A DNA stretch of 64,000 nt from Streptomyces sp. B1I3 (GCF_030816615.1 NZ_JAUSYD010000001.1:4176501-4240500); one strand, 5' to 3'; shown: positions 8,441 to 17,248, counted from the first letter of the stretch. Notes: generated from the letters alone by a model not told the origin. Made by a program: numbers and translations.

Positions 8441-9877
8441 TCAGTCCGTGACCTCGATCTTGTTGTTCGCCGGCCGGGGCGCGGCGGCCGGCTCCGGCGC
8501 GGCGGGTGCTGCCTTGCTGCGGAGGTTCTGCAGCAGAGTGGCGATGTCGACGCCCGTGGTGGAGCTGAGCAGTTCCATGCCCTGGGCCACGTTGTCCGTG
8601 ACCGTGCGGGAGAGCCGGCTGGCGCCGTCCGTCGAGATGACGGTCAACTTGTCGATGGCGCTCAGCGGTTCGGAGGCCTTGGCGACGACGTGCGGGAGCA
8701 CCTCGACCAGCATCTGCAGGACGGCCGCGTCGCCGTACCGGTCGAAGGCGTCGGCCTTCTTCTGCATGGCCTCGGCCTCGGCGGAGCCCTTCGCGGCGAT
8801 GGCGGCGGCCTCGGCCTCACCCTCGATGCGTACGGCGTCGGCGAGGGCCGACCGGTGGAGCTTCTCGCCCTGACCGGTGAGGCGGGAGCGCTCGGCGTCC
8901 GCCTCGGCCTCCTTGACCTGGGCGACGCGGCGGGCCTCGGCCTCCTGCTCCGCCTGGTAGCGGGCGGCGTCGGCGGGCTTGCGGACCTTGGTGTCGAGCT
9001 CACGGTCCGTCAGGGCGGCCTGGCGCTGGGCCACCTTCTCCTGCTCCGCGAGGACCTCCTGCTGACGGGCGGCCTCGGCGAGGGGACCGGCGGCGTTGGC
9101 CCTGGCGGCGGCCGCCTCCGTCTCGGCCTTGATCTCGGCCTGCTTGAGGTAGAACGTCCGCTCGGCGATGGCGATCTCCTCGGCCGCCTTCAGCCGGGCC
9201 TGCTCGGAGGCGCGCCGGGCGATGGCCTCGGCGATGTCGGCCTCCTGCTTGGCACGGGCGGCCTCGGGGCGTCCGAGGTCCTCGAGGTAGGAGCCCTCGG
9301 TGGTGATGTCCTGGATCTGGAAGGCGTCCAGGATGAGGCCCTGGCCGGAGAGGCTGGCCTCGGCCTCCTCGGCGACCTGACCGGCGAACGCGGCGCGGTC
9401 GCGGATGATGTCCTCGACCGACATGCGGCCGACGATCGCGCGCAGGGCGCCGGAGAGCACTTCCTGGGTGAAGCCGACGATGCCGCTCTGCTGCTGGAGG
9501 AAGCGCTGGGCGGCGGCCCGGATGGCGTCCTCGCTGCCGCCGACCTTGACGATGGCCACGCCTTCGAGGTTGGACTTCACGCCGCGCAGGGTGACGGCGC
9601 CGCGTACGGCGACGGGAATGTGCCGGCTGGAGAGGTCCAGGGTGAACTTCTGCTGGACGAACGGCACGACGAAGACGCCACCGCCGACGACGACCTTCTG
9701 GCCGCTGTTGTCGATGCTGGTGCGGCCGGTCACCGGGTCGGTCGACCTCTTGCCCCGGCGGCCGGTGATGATGAAGGCCTGGCTGGGGCCCGCGACCTTG
9801 TACCGGGTGATCACGGCGAGGGCCAGGAGAACGACAAGAACGACGACGCCGACGACGGCTAGCACTACTGGACTCAT
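8441..9877 (-). CDS. Flotillin-like SPFH/band 7 protein
   Basis: A 478-residue membrane-associated scaffold. An N-terminal transmembrane helix (residues 4-26) is followed by the SPFH domain (about 30-190). A long Ala/Glu-rich coiled coil (about 200-400, many EAEA heptads) and a C-terminal oligomerisation segment complete the flotillin layout. Bacterial flotillins organise ordered membrane patches and affect secretion, sporulation and signalling. The gene follows the NfeD-like gene on the same strand with a 119-base gap, the usual NfeD-flotillin partnership. ATG at 9877 is chosen because the hydrophobic anchor starts at once. The opposite strand carries a long open frame that is a compositional shadow. 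Confidence 0.9.
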   Translation of the reverse strand: MSPVVLAVVGVVVLVVLLALAVITRYKVAGPSQAFIITGRRGKRSTDPVTGRTSIDNSGQKVVVGGGVFVVPFVQQKFTLDLSSRHIPVAVRGAVTLRGVKSNLEGVAIVKVGGSEDAIRAAAQRFLQQQSGIVGFTQEVLSGALRAIVGRMSVEDIIRDRAAFAGQVAEEAEASLSGQGLILDAFQIQDITTEGSYLEDLGRPEAARAKQEADIAEAIARRASEQARLKAAEEIAIAERTFYLKQAEIKAETEAAAARANAAGPLAEAARQQEVLAEQEKVAQRQAALTDRELDTKVRKPADAARYQAEQEAEARRVAQVKEAEADAERSRLTGQGEKLHRSALADAVRIEGEAEAAAIAAKGSAEAEAMQKKADAFDRYGDAAVLQMLVEVLPHVVAKASEPLSAIDKLTVISTDGASRLSRTVTDNVAQGMELLSSTTGVDIATLLQNLRSKAAPAAPEPAAAPRPANNKIEVTD

Positions 9878-9917
9878 GTGTGTGTCCCCCCTGCCTCCCG
9901 GTGGGCGGCAGTTGTTC

Positions 9918-9968
9918 GAGCTGTGCGGAATGTGGAGCTGTGCGGAATGTGGAGCTGTGCGGAATGCG
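9918..9968. repeat. Three tandem copies of a 17-bp unit
   Basis: Unit GAGCTGTGCGGAATGTG at 9918-9934, 9935-9951 and 9952-9968 (the last with one change). It lies in the spacer between the NfeD-like and flotillin genes. Confidence 0.8.
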
Positions 9969-9996
9969 GACCGACGTGCGGATCGGCGGTGGGTGG

Positions 9997-10518
9997 TCAG
10001 CGCTCGACGGGACGGACCGTGACCGAGGTCGTCGACAGGGTGGCCTCCACCCAGATCTCCGCTCCCCGTTCGACCGGCACCGCGCTCTTCGCTGAGAACT
10101 TCACGGTCTGGCCCGCGAGCCGCAGCAGGACTTCGCCGTAGCCGTCGGCCGGGATCGGCGTGACGACGGACCCCGAGGTGCCGACGAGGTCCTCCCCGCG
10201 AGGTGTGGCGGTGGTCTGGTCCCGCATCAGTGCCCTGCTGAAGCTCCAGGTCAGCCAGGCCGCGACGAGCCCCGCGACGGCGCCGGCCGCGATGGCCACG
10301 GGCATCCCCGCGCCGGTCGTGCCGAGGACGATCGCCCCGCCGAAACCGAGCATGGAGAGGAAGCCGGCGATGACGGGCAGGGAGAGCAGGCCGTCGAAGA
10401 GGCCGTTCAGCAGCCCGCCCAGCGCGTCACCGAAGAGCCCTTCGAGAAGCCCGTCGAAGATCAGGGAGAGGGTGAGGAGGGCGATCCCCGCAATGCCGAG
10501 ACCAAGAAGAACGGTCAC
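9997..10518 (-). CDS. NfeD-like membrane protein with OB-fold domain
   Basis: A 173-residue protein starting at GTG 10518 (GGGGAG seven bases upstream). Hydrophobic segments occupy residues about 1-20 and 45-95. The C-terminal 60 residues (EDLVGTSGSVVTPIPADGYGEV ... AEIWVEATLSTTSVTVRPVE) have the NfeD OB-fold pattern with a leading gly-rich turn. NfeD proteins partner with flotillins in membrane microdomains, and the adjacent flotillin gene supports this. The short NfeD form is seen, without the ClpP-like protease domain. Confidence 0.78.
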   Translation of the reverse strand: MTVLLGLGIAGIALLTLSLIFDGLLEGLFGDALGGLLNGLFDGLLSLPVIAGFLSMLGFGGAIVLGTTGAGMPVAIAAGAVAGLVAAWLTWSFSRALMRDQTTATPRGEDLVGTSGSVVTPIPADGYGEVLLRLAGQTVKFSAKSAVPVERGAEIWVEATLSTTSVTVRPVER

Positions 10519-10624
10519 GTGAACACTCCCCCTGTGGTTCGGTTTCCCCCGAAACGTTTCCGTCCGACCGGCTGAATGGTCCCATGGGTGGCGCACCGTG
10601 GGTACTGCCGGAACCCGGCAGCCT

Positions 10625-11110
10625 TCAGGCCGTTCTGATGCCGGAAAGCTTCGCGGCGAGCGTGTCGAGCGACTGGAACGTGGCCCCCAGGAGGGCGACG
10701 TGCTTCCACCGCAGCACCCCGTCGGGCCCGATCAGGAAGACGGAGCGCCGTACACCGATGCCTGGCGCCGCGACGCCGTACGCCCGGGCGATCTCCCGCC
10801 CCGTGTCGGCCAGGAGGGGCATGCGCAGGCCGTGGGCGCGGGCGAACGACTCGTGACTGTCCACACCCTGTGGACTGATGCCCCATACCTCGGCATCGAG
10901 CCCTTCGAACGTGTCGAGGCCGGACGAGTAGGAGCAGAGCTGCTTGGTGCAGACGGCCGTGTTGTCGCCGGGGTAGAAGGCGAGTACGACGTTCCGGCCG
11001 TGGGCGGCGGAGAGCGCGTAGTCGCGCCGCTCGAAGGCGTCGCCGTCCAGGGCTCCGCCGGCGAGGACGAAATCCGGTGCGTGCTCGCCTGGTTGAGGTC
11101 CTGATGCCAT
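10625..11110 (-). CDS. Peroxiredoxin, BCP/AhpC-TSA family
   Basis: A 161-residue thiol peroxidase that reduces hydrogen peroxide and organic peroxides. The active-site block FYPGDNTAVCTKQLCSY has the peroxidatic Cys at residue 54 and a second Cys five positions later (59), the pattern of atypical two-Cys BCP enzymes that form an intramolecular disulfide. ATG at 11110 is preceded by GAGGAG with eight-base spacing. Divergent from an alpha/beta hydrolase across about 160 bases. Confidence 0.9.
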   Translation of the reverse strand: MASGPQPGEHAPDFVLAGGALDGDAFERRDYALSAAHGRNVVLAFYPGDNTAVCTKQLCSYSSGLDTFEGLDAEVWGISPQGVDSHESFARAHGLRMPLLADTGREIARAYGVAAPGIGVRRSVFLIGPDGVLRWKHVALLGATFQSLDTLAAKLSGIRTA

Positions 11111-11269
11111 GTCGGGTGCTCCTCGGTCCGTACGTGAAAAAGGTGCCTGCCGCGTACAGTGAACGGCACTTCCCACGCATCGACACCTTCGGCCCGTCCG
11201 TACGGCGACCGGTACCGAATACGGTGCGGGAGGGCGGGGGACGGCCCCCTACCCGCTCGGGAGGCATGT

Positions 11270-12007
11270 GTGACCGGACGACCGCCGACGGCAGCGGTGC
11301 TCATCCTCCACGGCGGCTACGAGAGGGGCCTCGCCCCGCCACCGCCCGGCATCCTGAATCTGCCCGGCCTGAGGATGGTGCCGATCACCCGCGCGGTGGC
11401 CCGGGCCGTCCGGGGCTCCGGCGTACGCATACGCGTGCGGGCCGTCCGCTACACGCACCGCGGCTGGAACGGCCGCCGCCAGGATCCGCTGCACGACACC
11501 CTCCGTGCCCTGGACGCACTGCGGCAGGAGGCGGGCGACATCCCCGTGATCCTTCTCGGTCACTCCATGGGGGCCCGCGCCGCTCTCCGCGCGGCCGGCC
11601 ATCCGCTGGTCCGCTCGGTGGTGGGCCTGGCGCCGTGGTGTCCGGCCGGAGACCCGGTCGCCCAGCTCGCGGGGCGCGACGTCGTGCTGCTGCACAGCAC
11701 CCGGGACCGGGTGACGAGCCCCGACGCCTCCCAGGCCCTGACCGCGCGGGCCCGGCACGCGGGCGCCCGTACCTGCCTGGTCACCGTCCCGGGAAGCGAC
11801 CACGCGATGCTCCGCCGCGCTCCGGCCTGGCACCATCTGACGGCCACCCTCGTCCGGGGCCTGCTGGGGCTGGAACCTCTTCCGGACGCCGTAGCCACCG
11901 CACTGGAGCTGCCGGTCGACGCGCTACCGGCCGACGGCACCATGACCCTGGACAGCCTGCCCGCCGGGCCGGGCGGAAGCGCCTCGCAGGGAACTCCCCG
12001 CCGCTGA
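11270..12007 (+). CDS. Alpha/beta hydrolase
   Basis: A 245-residue serine hydrolase. The nucleophile elbow is GHSMG (residues 97-101, Ser99), the acid is probably the Asp in HSTRDRV, and the His is in PGSDHAML, so a complete triad is present. An oxyanion-type HGG motif is at the N terminus (LILHGGYERG). GTG at 11270 lies five bases after GGGAGG. Substrate unknown; the fold resembles small dienelactone-hydrolase-like and lysophospholipase-like enzymes. A 60-residue C-terminal extension rich in Ala/Gly/Pro is likely disordered. Confidence 0.78.
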   Translation: MTGRPPTAAVLILHGGYERGLAPPPPGILNLPGLRMVPITRAVARAVRGSGVRIRVRAVRYTHRGWNGRRQDPLHDTLRALDALRQEAGDIPVILLGHSMGARAALRAAGHPLVRSVVGLAPWCPAGDPVAQLAGRDVVLLHSTRDRVTSPDASQALTARARHAGARTCLVTVPGSDHAMLRRAPAWHHLTATLVRGLLGLEPLPDAVATALELPVDALPADGTMTLDSLPAGPGGSASQGTPRR

Positions 12008-12236
12008 GGTGCTGAGGTGAATGAGCCGCTGAGACCGGTCGGGACCGGCCGGCACCGATCGGGCCGGCCGGGCGCGGCACCAGAGGCGTCCCCTGTGGCC
12101 CGGGCGGACGGCGGCCGGGGGGTGTGGAGATGCGGGGCGCAAGACGGCGGCCGACCATGAGACGGAGGGTGGCCGGGTCGCCCACGGGTCCCGCCGCCTC
12201 CGCCGGCCCGAGCCCACCGCGTCCCTGGAGGTTGCC

Positions 12237-13943
12237 TTGCAGGCCGAAGAGGGCACCGACGCCGACCTGCCGCCGTTCGACCCGGCGCCGCTCGATGCCC
12301 TGCTGGGCGGCAGCACGGCAGGGGTGGGGGTGCTCGACACGGAGCTGCGCTACCTCTACGTCAACCCGGCACTCGAACAGCTCAACGGGATCCCCGCCAG
12401 GGCTCATCTGGGCAAGACCGTCGGCGAAGTCCTCCCGGACATCGATGCCCGGGAGGACGTGCTCCGGGCGGTCCTGGGCGACGGCCGCCCGCGCGAGGTG
12501 GTGTCCAGCGGGCAGACCTGGGCGCCGTCGGCACTGGAGCGCCGGTACTGGCACGGGGCGTACCACCGCCTGGAGGAGAACGGGCGGATCAGGGGCATCG
12601 TCGCGCTGGTACTCGAGATCAGTCAGGCCCAGCACCAGCAGGACGAGCTGGAGCGCGCCAGACGCCACCTGTCGCTCCTGGACACCGCGGCCACGAGAAT
12701 CGGCACGACCCTGGACATGGACACCACCTGCCGCGAACTCGCGGAGTTCGTCGTCCCGGCGCTGGCCGACCTCGCGGCGGTGGAGGTCTACCCGTCGGAC
12801 GTGGGGCACGCGGTCCGCCACCCGCCGCCGGGCATCCTGCGGCTGAGGCGGGCCGCACTCGTGGCGATCCCGGAACTCCAGGAGGCCGCAGCTCAGTTCG
12901 GCCGTCCCGGGGAGTACATCGACTACGAGGAGGACGCGCCCGTACCCCAATGCCTGGAGGCGAACCAGCCGCTGATCGAGGACCTCTGCAGCGAGGAACA
13001 GCTCACCCGCTCGGAACTCACGAAGAAGCGGGTCGAGGCGGCTCGTGCCATCGGCATGCACTCGGCGGTCATCGTGCCGCTCACCGTGCGCGGGCGCCCG
13101 CTGGGATCCATGAGCCTCGCCCGGGCCGGCGGCTCACCCGCCTTCACCGACGAGGACGTGCTCGTCGCACGGGAACTGGCGGGCCGGGCAGCGGTCGACC
13201 TCGACCACGCCCGCCGCTACGCCCACGAGCACACCATCGCCCGCGAGCTCCAGAACTCCCTGCTCTCCGAGCCGAGGGGGCCGCAGCCGCACGTGGAGGT
13301 GGCGACCCGCTACCTGCCGGCCGACCAGGGCGCGCTGGTCGGCGGCGACTGGTTCGATGTCATTCCGCTGCGGGACGGGCGCCATCTGAAGGCGATGGGC
13401 GACGTCATGGGCCACGGGGTGGAGGCGGCCGTATCCATGAGCCACTACCGCTCGCTGCTGCGGCTGCTGGCCGAGGACGACCAGCCGCCGCACCTCCTCC
13501 TGGACCGGCTCGACAGGGCGGTGGAACGCTCCGGGGTGGACCGGGCGGCGACCTGCCTGCTCGCGGTCGTCGACCGGTACAAGGGACTCTGCCAGATCTC
13601 CAGCGCCGGTCACCTCCCGCCCGTGTTCATCGACCCGGGGACGTCCGTGGCACGGATCACCGAGATGCCTGTCGGTCCCCCGCTCGGCATGGGCTTCGGT
13701 ATGTACACGACGACGACGGTGCCGTGCGGTCCGGGCACGGTGCTCTTCATGTACACGGACGGGCTGGTGGAGCGCCGGGGCGAGGACATCGACGTGTCCG
13801 TCGGACGGCTCGCGAGCCTCGCCCTGCCGGCGAGCGGGCGGCTCGACGATCTGCTGGACGAGGTCATCGGCCGGTTCGGGGAGGACGCGGAGGACGACAT
13901 CGCCGTCCTCGCCTCGCGGGTCCGGGCCGGGAGGAACGCCTGA
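12237..13943 (+). CDS. PAS-GAF-PP2C (SpoIIE-type) protein phosphatase
   Basis: A 568-residue signalling protein: PAS domain (about 15-125), GAF domain (about 150-325), and a PP2C/SpoIIE phosphatase (about 340-565). Metal-binding motifs are visible: GGDWFDV, GDVMGHG, TDGLVERRGEDID and EDDIAVL. It probably dephosphorylates an anti-sigma-factor antagonist in response to a small-molecule or redox signal. No HATPase kinase domain is fused, although many Streptomyces relatives have one. The start is TTG at 12237 with GGAGG just upstream; no earlier in-frame start exists. The YunG-like gene follows 37 bases later. Confidence 0.87.
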   Translation: MQAEEGTDADLPPFDPAPLDALLGGSTAGVGVLDTELRYLYVNPALEQLNGIPARAHLGKTVGEVLPDIDAREDVLRAVLGDGRPREVVSSGQTWAPSALERRYWHGAYHRLEENGRIRGIVALVLEISQAQHQQDELERARRHLSLLDTAATRIGTTLDMDTTCRELAEFVVPALADLAAVEVYPSDVGHAVRHPPPGILRLRRAALVAIPELQEAAAQFGRPGEYIDYEEDAPVPQCLEANQPLIEDLCSEEQLTRSELTKKRVEAARAIGMHSAVIVPLTVRGRPLGSMSLARAGGSPAFTDEDVLVARELAGRAAVDLDHARRYAHEHTIARELQNSLLSEPRGPQPHVEVATRYLPADQGALVGGDWFDVIPLRDGRHLKAMGDVMGHGVEAAVSMSHYRSLLRLLAEDDQPPHLLLDRLDRAVERSGVDRAATCLLAVVDRYKGLCQISSAGHLPPVFIDPGTSVARITEMPVGPPLGMGFGMYTTTTVPCGPGTVLFMYTDGLVERRGEDIDVSVGRLASLALPASGRLDDLLDEVIGRFGEDAEDDIAVLASRVRAGRNA

Positions 13944-13980
13944 ACGGCCTTTGTCAGTGGCTGCTGAGACGATCAGGCCC

Positions 13981-14394
13981 ATGGAACCTCTGCTCCTCGC
14001 CGACATCGAAGCCGCCGTCCGAAGCAGTTGGGACGCGGACACGACCACACCCGAGCACCGGCCGCGGTGGAACCCGGGCAATCCCGCGCGGGACCAGTGC
14101 GGAGTCACCGCCCTCGTGGTCAACGACCTGCTGGGCGGCGAACTGATACGCGGCGAGGTGCGCGTCGACGGCGAGCGCGTGGACTACCACTGGTGGAACC
14201 GGTTGGGGATGTGCGTCGAAGTCGACCTGACGCGCGAGCAGTTCGCCCCGCACGAGATCGTCTGCGGCGGTGTGGTGATCGAGCGGCCGGCGCAGATCGT
14301 ACGGCTCCGCGAGGAGTACGAGCTGCTGCGCGACCGGGTGCTGGAACGCCTGCGCGGCCGGATACGGGCGGGGGCGCCGGGCTCCCCGGCCTGA
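13981..14394 (+). CDS. YunG-like conserved protein
   Basis: A 137-residue protein. The pattern PARDQCGVTALVVNDLLGG, then VDYHWWNRL and a DLTREQF block resembles the YunG family, a small cysteine-peptidase-like fold in which Cys (QCGVTA), His (YHWWN) and Asp (VDLT) line a possible active site. Activity is unproven in the family as far as I know. ATG at 13981 is chosen because the conserved region starts soon after. It sits 37 bases after the phosphatase gene on the same strand. Confidence 0.62.
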   Translation: MEPLLLADIEAAVRSSWDADTTTPEHRPRWNPGNPARDQCGVTALVVNDLLGGELIRGEVRVDGERVDYHWWNRLGMCVEVDLTREQFAPHEIVCGGVVIERPAQIVRLREEYELLRDRVLERLRGRIRAGAPGSPA

Positions 14395-14469
14395 CGGCCC
14401 GGGGACGGGACAGGGACGGGGAGACGGGGCGGGGAGGGGAGGGGAGGGACGGAGAAGGGACGGGGCGGG

Positions 14470-15318
14470 TCAGCCGAGTTCCAGGCTGGTGATGCCGAAG
14501 ACGCCCTCCCGGTCCATGTCCGGCACGGCGCCCGTGTACATCCGTGCCGTGTCGAACGACGGGGTGAGACCGAGCTGCTCCGCGAGGCGGACGGCAGGCG
14601 GGTTGATGTCGGGGACGTCGATGGCGACGGCTCTGTCCGGTGCCGTTGCGGCGAGCGCGCTGACGAGGGCGGCGGCCACGTCGGGGGAGTCGGCGTGCAC
14701 CGGCCCGATGCGGGAGGCCTCCCTGCAGTCGCGCAGTACGGCGAAACCCACCAGCCCTCCGTCCCGGACGGCGGCGAGGGCGGTGCGCCGGGGCGCGGTG
14801 ATCCAGGGAGCGAGGAAGCTGTCGCGTGACTCGGGGAAGAAGCGCCGGTCGTACGCGGTCAGGAGGGCGAAGGGCACGGCCCGGGCGTCGGTGAGGGTGA
14901 CGCCCGCCGGCGGCGCGATGCCGATCGGGACGGCACCCTCGTAGCGCGCGTTGCTCCAGGCGACGCGGAAGCCGGACCTGCGGTAGTTGTCCTGCTGGGC
15001 GGGTACGCCGTCGAGGCCCACGGTGCGCCCGGGGAGCCGTGCCATCCCCGCCTCCCAGGTCCGGATGCCGTATCCCCTGCCCCGCAGGGCCGGCCGGGTC
15101 AGATAGAAGCCCAGGAACCCGAAGCCGGCGCCGTACCGCACGACGGAGACCGAGCTGACGGGCTCGCCGTCCAGCCGTCCGACGAGGAAGGCACACGGAT
15201 CGGTGGCGAAGAACGCCTGCCCGTCGGTGAGGCCGGGATTCCATCCCTCGGCGTGGGCCCAGTCCCCCAGCATGGTGATGTCGTCGGCGCTCGCGGTGGT
15301 GATCTCGAATGTCGGCAC
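14470..15318 (-). CDS. GNAT-family N-acetyltransferase (two-domain)
   Basis: About 282 residues. The first GNAT domain has the acetyl-CoA loop in RPALRGRGYGIRTWE (R-x-x-G-x-G/A). A second GNAT-like half follows (LVGFAVLR ... PDINPPAVRLAEQLGL). This matches the GNAT plus C-terminal acetyltransf_18 arrangement found in many actinomycete proteins. GTG at 15318 is chosen over an upstream TTG at 15351 because the fold starts directly after it, although neither has a strong ribosome binding site. Substrate unknown. Confidence 0.75.
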   Translation of the reverse strand: MPTFEITTASADDITMLGDWAHAEGWNPGLTDGQAFFATDPCAFLVGRLDGEPVSSVSVVRYGAGFGFLGFYLTRPALRGRGYGIRTWEAGMARLPGRTVGLDGVPAQQDNYRRSGFRVAWSNARYEGAVPIGIAPPAGVTLTDARAVPFALLTAYDRRFFPESRDSFLAPWITAPRRTALAAVRDGGLVGFAVLRDCREASRIGPVHADSPDVAAALVSALAATAPDRAVAIDVPDINPPAVRLAEQLGLTPSFDTARMYTGAVPDMDREGVFGITSLELG

Positions 15319-15492
15319 GCGCCGTTCGTACCCGGGACCTGACCGGTTCAATGATCGCGGCCCGTTACTTGGCCGGTTCGACGGTCATGGCCGGTTCGAC
15401 GGTCATGGCCGGTCCGGTGGTCGTGCGGGCGTAGGCAGGGGTGCGGCGTTCGCGGCGGTGCGGGCGACGTACGGGTTCGGCGCTCCCGGCGG

Positions 15493-15711
15493 TCAGTGCC
15501 CGCGCCGGGCGGAGCGGCCGCGCAGTCTGCGCAGGACGATCAGGGCGGACGTCACCAGGGGCAGCAACCCGGCCACGGTGTTCGCGGTGGTCAGCCCGTC
15601 CTGCGAGCCCCTGGCCCGGCGCATCTGCCTGAGGGTGCGGACGACGGCGAGGGTGCTGCCGCCCAGGCTGATGATCAGGCCGGCCTTGGAGTTCTTTGGT
15701 GTCCTGGGCAT
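15493..15711 (-). CDS. Small conserved protein with one membrane segment
   Basis: 72 residues, very basic. ATG at 15711 has a textbook ribosome binding site (AGGAGG, six-base spacing). One hydrophobic stretch (TVAGLLPLVTSALIVL) near residues 45-60 is followed by an arginine-rich tail. I do not recognise a family. High third-position GC supports real coding. Confidence 0.65.
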   Translation of the reverse strand: MPRTPKNSKAGLIISLGGSTLAVVRTLRQMRRARGSQDGLTTANTVAGLLPLVTSALIVLRRLRGRSARRGH

Positions 15712-15839
15712 CGGGAGCCTCCTGGTACGTACGCGTCCCCTCCGTCCACGTAACCGGCTGCCGGGCGGGACCGCAATCGGGGCCCTGTGCCCGCCCCGGG
15801 TCGCGCCGGTTGTGCGGAGAACAGGGGCCGCACGTAGAT

Positions 15840-15875
15840 GTAGCCCTTCACGACGGGGGATGCGTGAAGGGCTAC
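15840..15875. promoter_or_regulatory. Perfect 13-bp inverted repeat, function unknown
   Basis: GTAGCCCTTCACG (15840-15852) and CGTGAAGGGCTAC (15863-15875) flank a 10-base loop. It lies upstream of both divergent neighbours, so it is not an obvious terminator for either; an operator or the end of an unannotated small transcript are both possible. Confidence 0.55.
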
Positions 15876-16104
15876 CCGTGCAGTATGACCGTTCGCAGGT
15901 GGCCCGACAACTGACCGGCCAGTCAGCCGTGTTGGGCCGACCGGCAGGTCGCGGGGGGCGTGACGCCTGCGGCTGCCGGTGCGGGGGAGGCGGCACGGAC
16001 CGGAAACCTGTTCTGGTGGCAATAGACATGACCTGACCGGACGCCTAGGGTTTCTTGTGTAACCAGGCCATACCGGTGGCCGGTGCGCAGCAGAAGAGGT
16101 GCAG

Positions 16105-16449
16105 ATGCCCCCGGATACCCACTCGCAGACCACGGATCGTCTCGACGACGACGACTACCCCGCGTTCACCATGGGGCGGGCCGCGGAGATGATCGGCGCG
16201 ACGCCGGGGTTCCTCAGGGCCATCGGCGAGGCCCGTCTGATCACGCCTCTGCGTAGCGAGGGCGGCCATCGCCGCTACTCGCGCTACCAGCTGCGCATCG
16301 CCGCCCGCGCCCGTGAGCTCGTCGACGGCGGCACGCCCATCGACGCCGCCTGCCGCATCGTGATCCTGGAGGACCAGCTCGAAGAGGCCCTGCGGCTCAA
16401 CGAGCAACTCCAGCGGCCGAAGGCCGGCCGGAGCGGTGCCGATTCCTGA
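16105..16449 (+). CDS. MerR-type helix-turn-helix regulator
   Basis: 114 residues. The winged helix (FTMGRAAEMIGATPGFLRAI ... RSEGGHRRYSRYQLR) is MerR-like. A short C-terminal helix (IVILEDQLEEALRLNEQL) suits a dimerisation coiled coil. There are no ligand-binding cysteines and no effector domain. ATG at 16105 follows AAGAGG by five bases; GTG at 16099 is an alternative. Close relatives lie near cold-shock genes in Streptomyces, as here, but its target is unknown. Confidence 0.8.
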   Translation: MPPDTHSQTTDRLDDDDYPAFTMGRAAEMIGATPGFLRAIGEARLITPLRSEGGHRRYSRYQLRIAARARELVDGGTPIDAACRIVILEDQLEEALRLNEQLQRPKAGRSGADS

Positions 16450-16622
16450 CCGGTGGGCGACTGCAAATCTGTTTCCGTCGACACAGAATTGCGCGTAATG
16501 AGCAGTGAGAGTTTATGCACTGCGCGGTGGAGTGCCGCAGGAGTGATATGGCGTACAGCCCACCCCTGCCCGAATCGTGCTACTGTTGAGATCAGTTGCA
16601 GTTGTGGTTCCCAAAACTTCAA

Positions 16623-16659
16623 GTGCTCTCGCCGGTTTCACTCCGGTGAGCGCACTTTT
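16623..16659 (+). terminator. Hairpin with T-run upstream of the cold-shock gene
   Basis: A 13-base stem (one mismatch, one G-U pair), loop TTTCACT, followed by TTTTG. It looks like a classical intrinsic terminator, unusual for this GC-rich window. It could end the merR transcript, or act as an attenuator in the leader of the cold-shock gene 96 bases further on. Confidence 0.6.
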
Positions 16660-16705
16660 GTATTTCCGGTCTCTTCCGGACGGGGCAATCATTTGCGGCG
16701 ACGTA

Positions 16706-16726
16706 GGGCCCACACGGTGTGGGCCC
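16706..16726 (+). promoter_or_regulatory. GGGCCCACAC palindrome in cold-shock 5' leader
   Basis: GGGCCCACAC and GTGTGGGCCC are separated by one base. Outer segments GGGGCA (16682-16687) and TGCCCC (16735-16740) can also pair, closing a larger structure just before the ribosome binding site (GAAGGAG at 16741). Confidence 0.55.
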
Positions 16727-16754
16727 ACGGGCAATGCCCCGAAGGAGATATGAC

Positions 16755-16958
16755 ATGGCTACTGGCACCGTAAAGTGGTTCAACTCGGAAAAGGGCTTCG
16801 GCTTCATCGAGCAGGAGGGTGGCGGCGCTGACGTCTTCGCCCACTACTCGAACATCGCCGCCCAGGGCTTCCGTGAGCTGCAGGAAGGCCAGAAGGTGAA
16901 CTTCGACGTCACGCAGGGCCAGAAGGGCCCGCAGGCCGAGAACATCACCCCCGCCTGA
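16755..16958 (+). CDS. Cold-shock protein, CspA family
   Basis: A 67-residue single OB-fold that binds single-stranded RNA/DNA and melts structure in mRNA. RNP1 (KGFGFIEQ) and RNP2 (VFAHYS) motifs are intact, and the length is standard. ATG at 16755 is preceded by GAAGGAG with good spacing. The roughly 300-base leader contains an intrinsic-terminator-like hairpin and a strong palindrome, consistent with RNA-level control as for other csp genes. A strong terminator follows, and a DEAD-box helicase gene lies downstream, a pairing common in cold response. Confidence 0.96.
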   Translation: MATGTVKWFNSEKGFGFIEQEGGGADVFAHYSNIAAQGFRELQEGQKVNFDVTQGQKGPQAENITPA

Positions 16959-16979
16959 TCATCATCAGGCGTACGGCGT

Positions 16980-17015
16980 AGCTGGGGCCCGCACCTTGGG
17001 GTGCGGGCCCCAGCT
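16980..17015 (+). terminator. Terminator of the cold-shock gene
   Basis: A perfect 16-bp stem (AGCTGGGGCCCGCACC and its complement) with loop TTGG, 22 bases after the stop codon and followed by a T-rich stretch. Confidence 0.9.
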
Positions 17016-17224
17016 CGTTGTGTTTCCCCGGCCTTGGCCACGAGCGCGGAACCGGTAGACAATTCCCGGTGGGCGCGGGCCGTGTCGGAGCAGTGAATTG
17101 CAGTCATTTTGAAGCATCGCAACCGACCGGACATCCGGCGGGCGGGCTTCGTTCTCGTTTATTTCACCCGGCTCGTTCTTGCGATTCTTGGCGCCGTACA
17201 TGGCTGCAGCCGCCCGGAAAGAAT

Positions 17225-17248
17225 CCCTCGATACGTGCCATTCGAGGG
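17225..17248 (+). promoter_or_regulatory. Hairpin overlapping helicase ribosome binding site
   Basis: CCCTCGA (17225-17231) pairs with TCGAGGG (17242-17248). The right arm contains part of the likely Shine-Dalgarno (GAGGGAAGG, 17245-17253) of the helicase TTG start at 17260, so folding would hide it. Confidence 0.45.

Noticed and set aside
8327..9862. 511-codon plus-strand frame opposite the flotillin gene
   Set aside because: Leu/Gly/Asp repeats mirror the coiled-coil codons of flotillin; no ribosome binding site or family.
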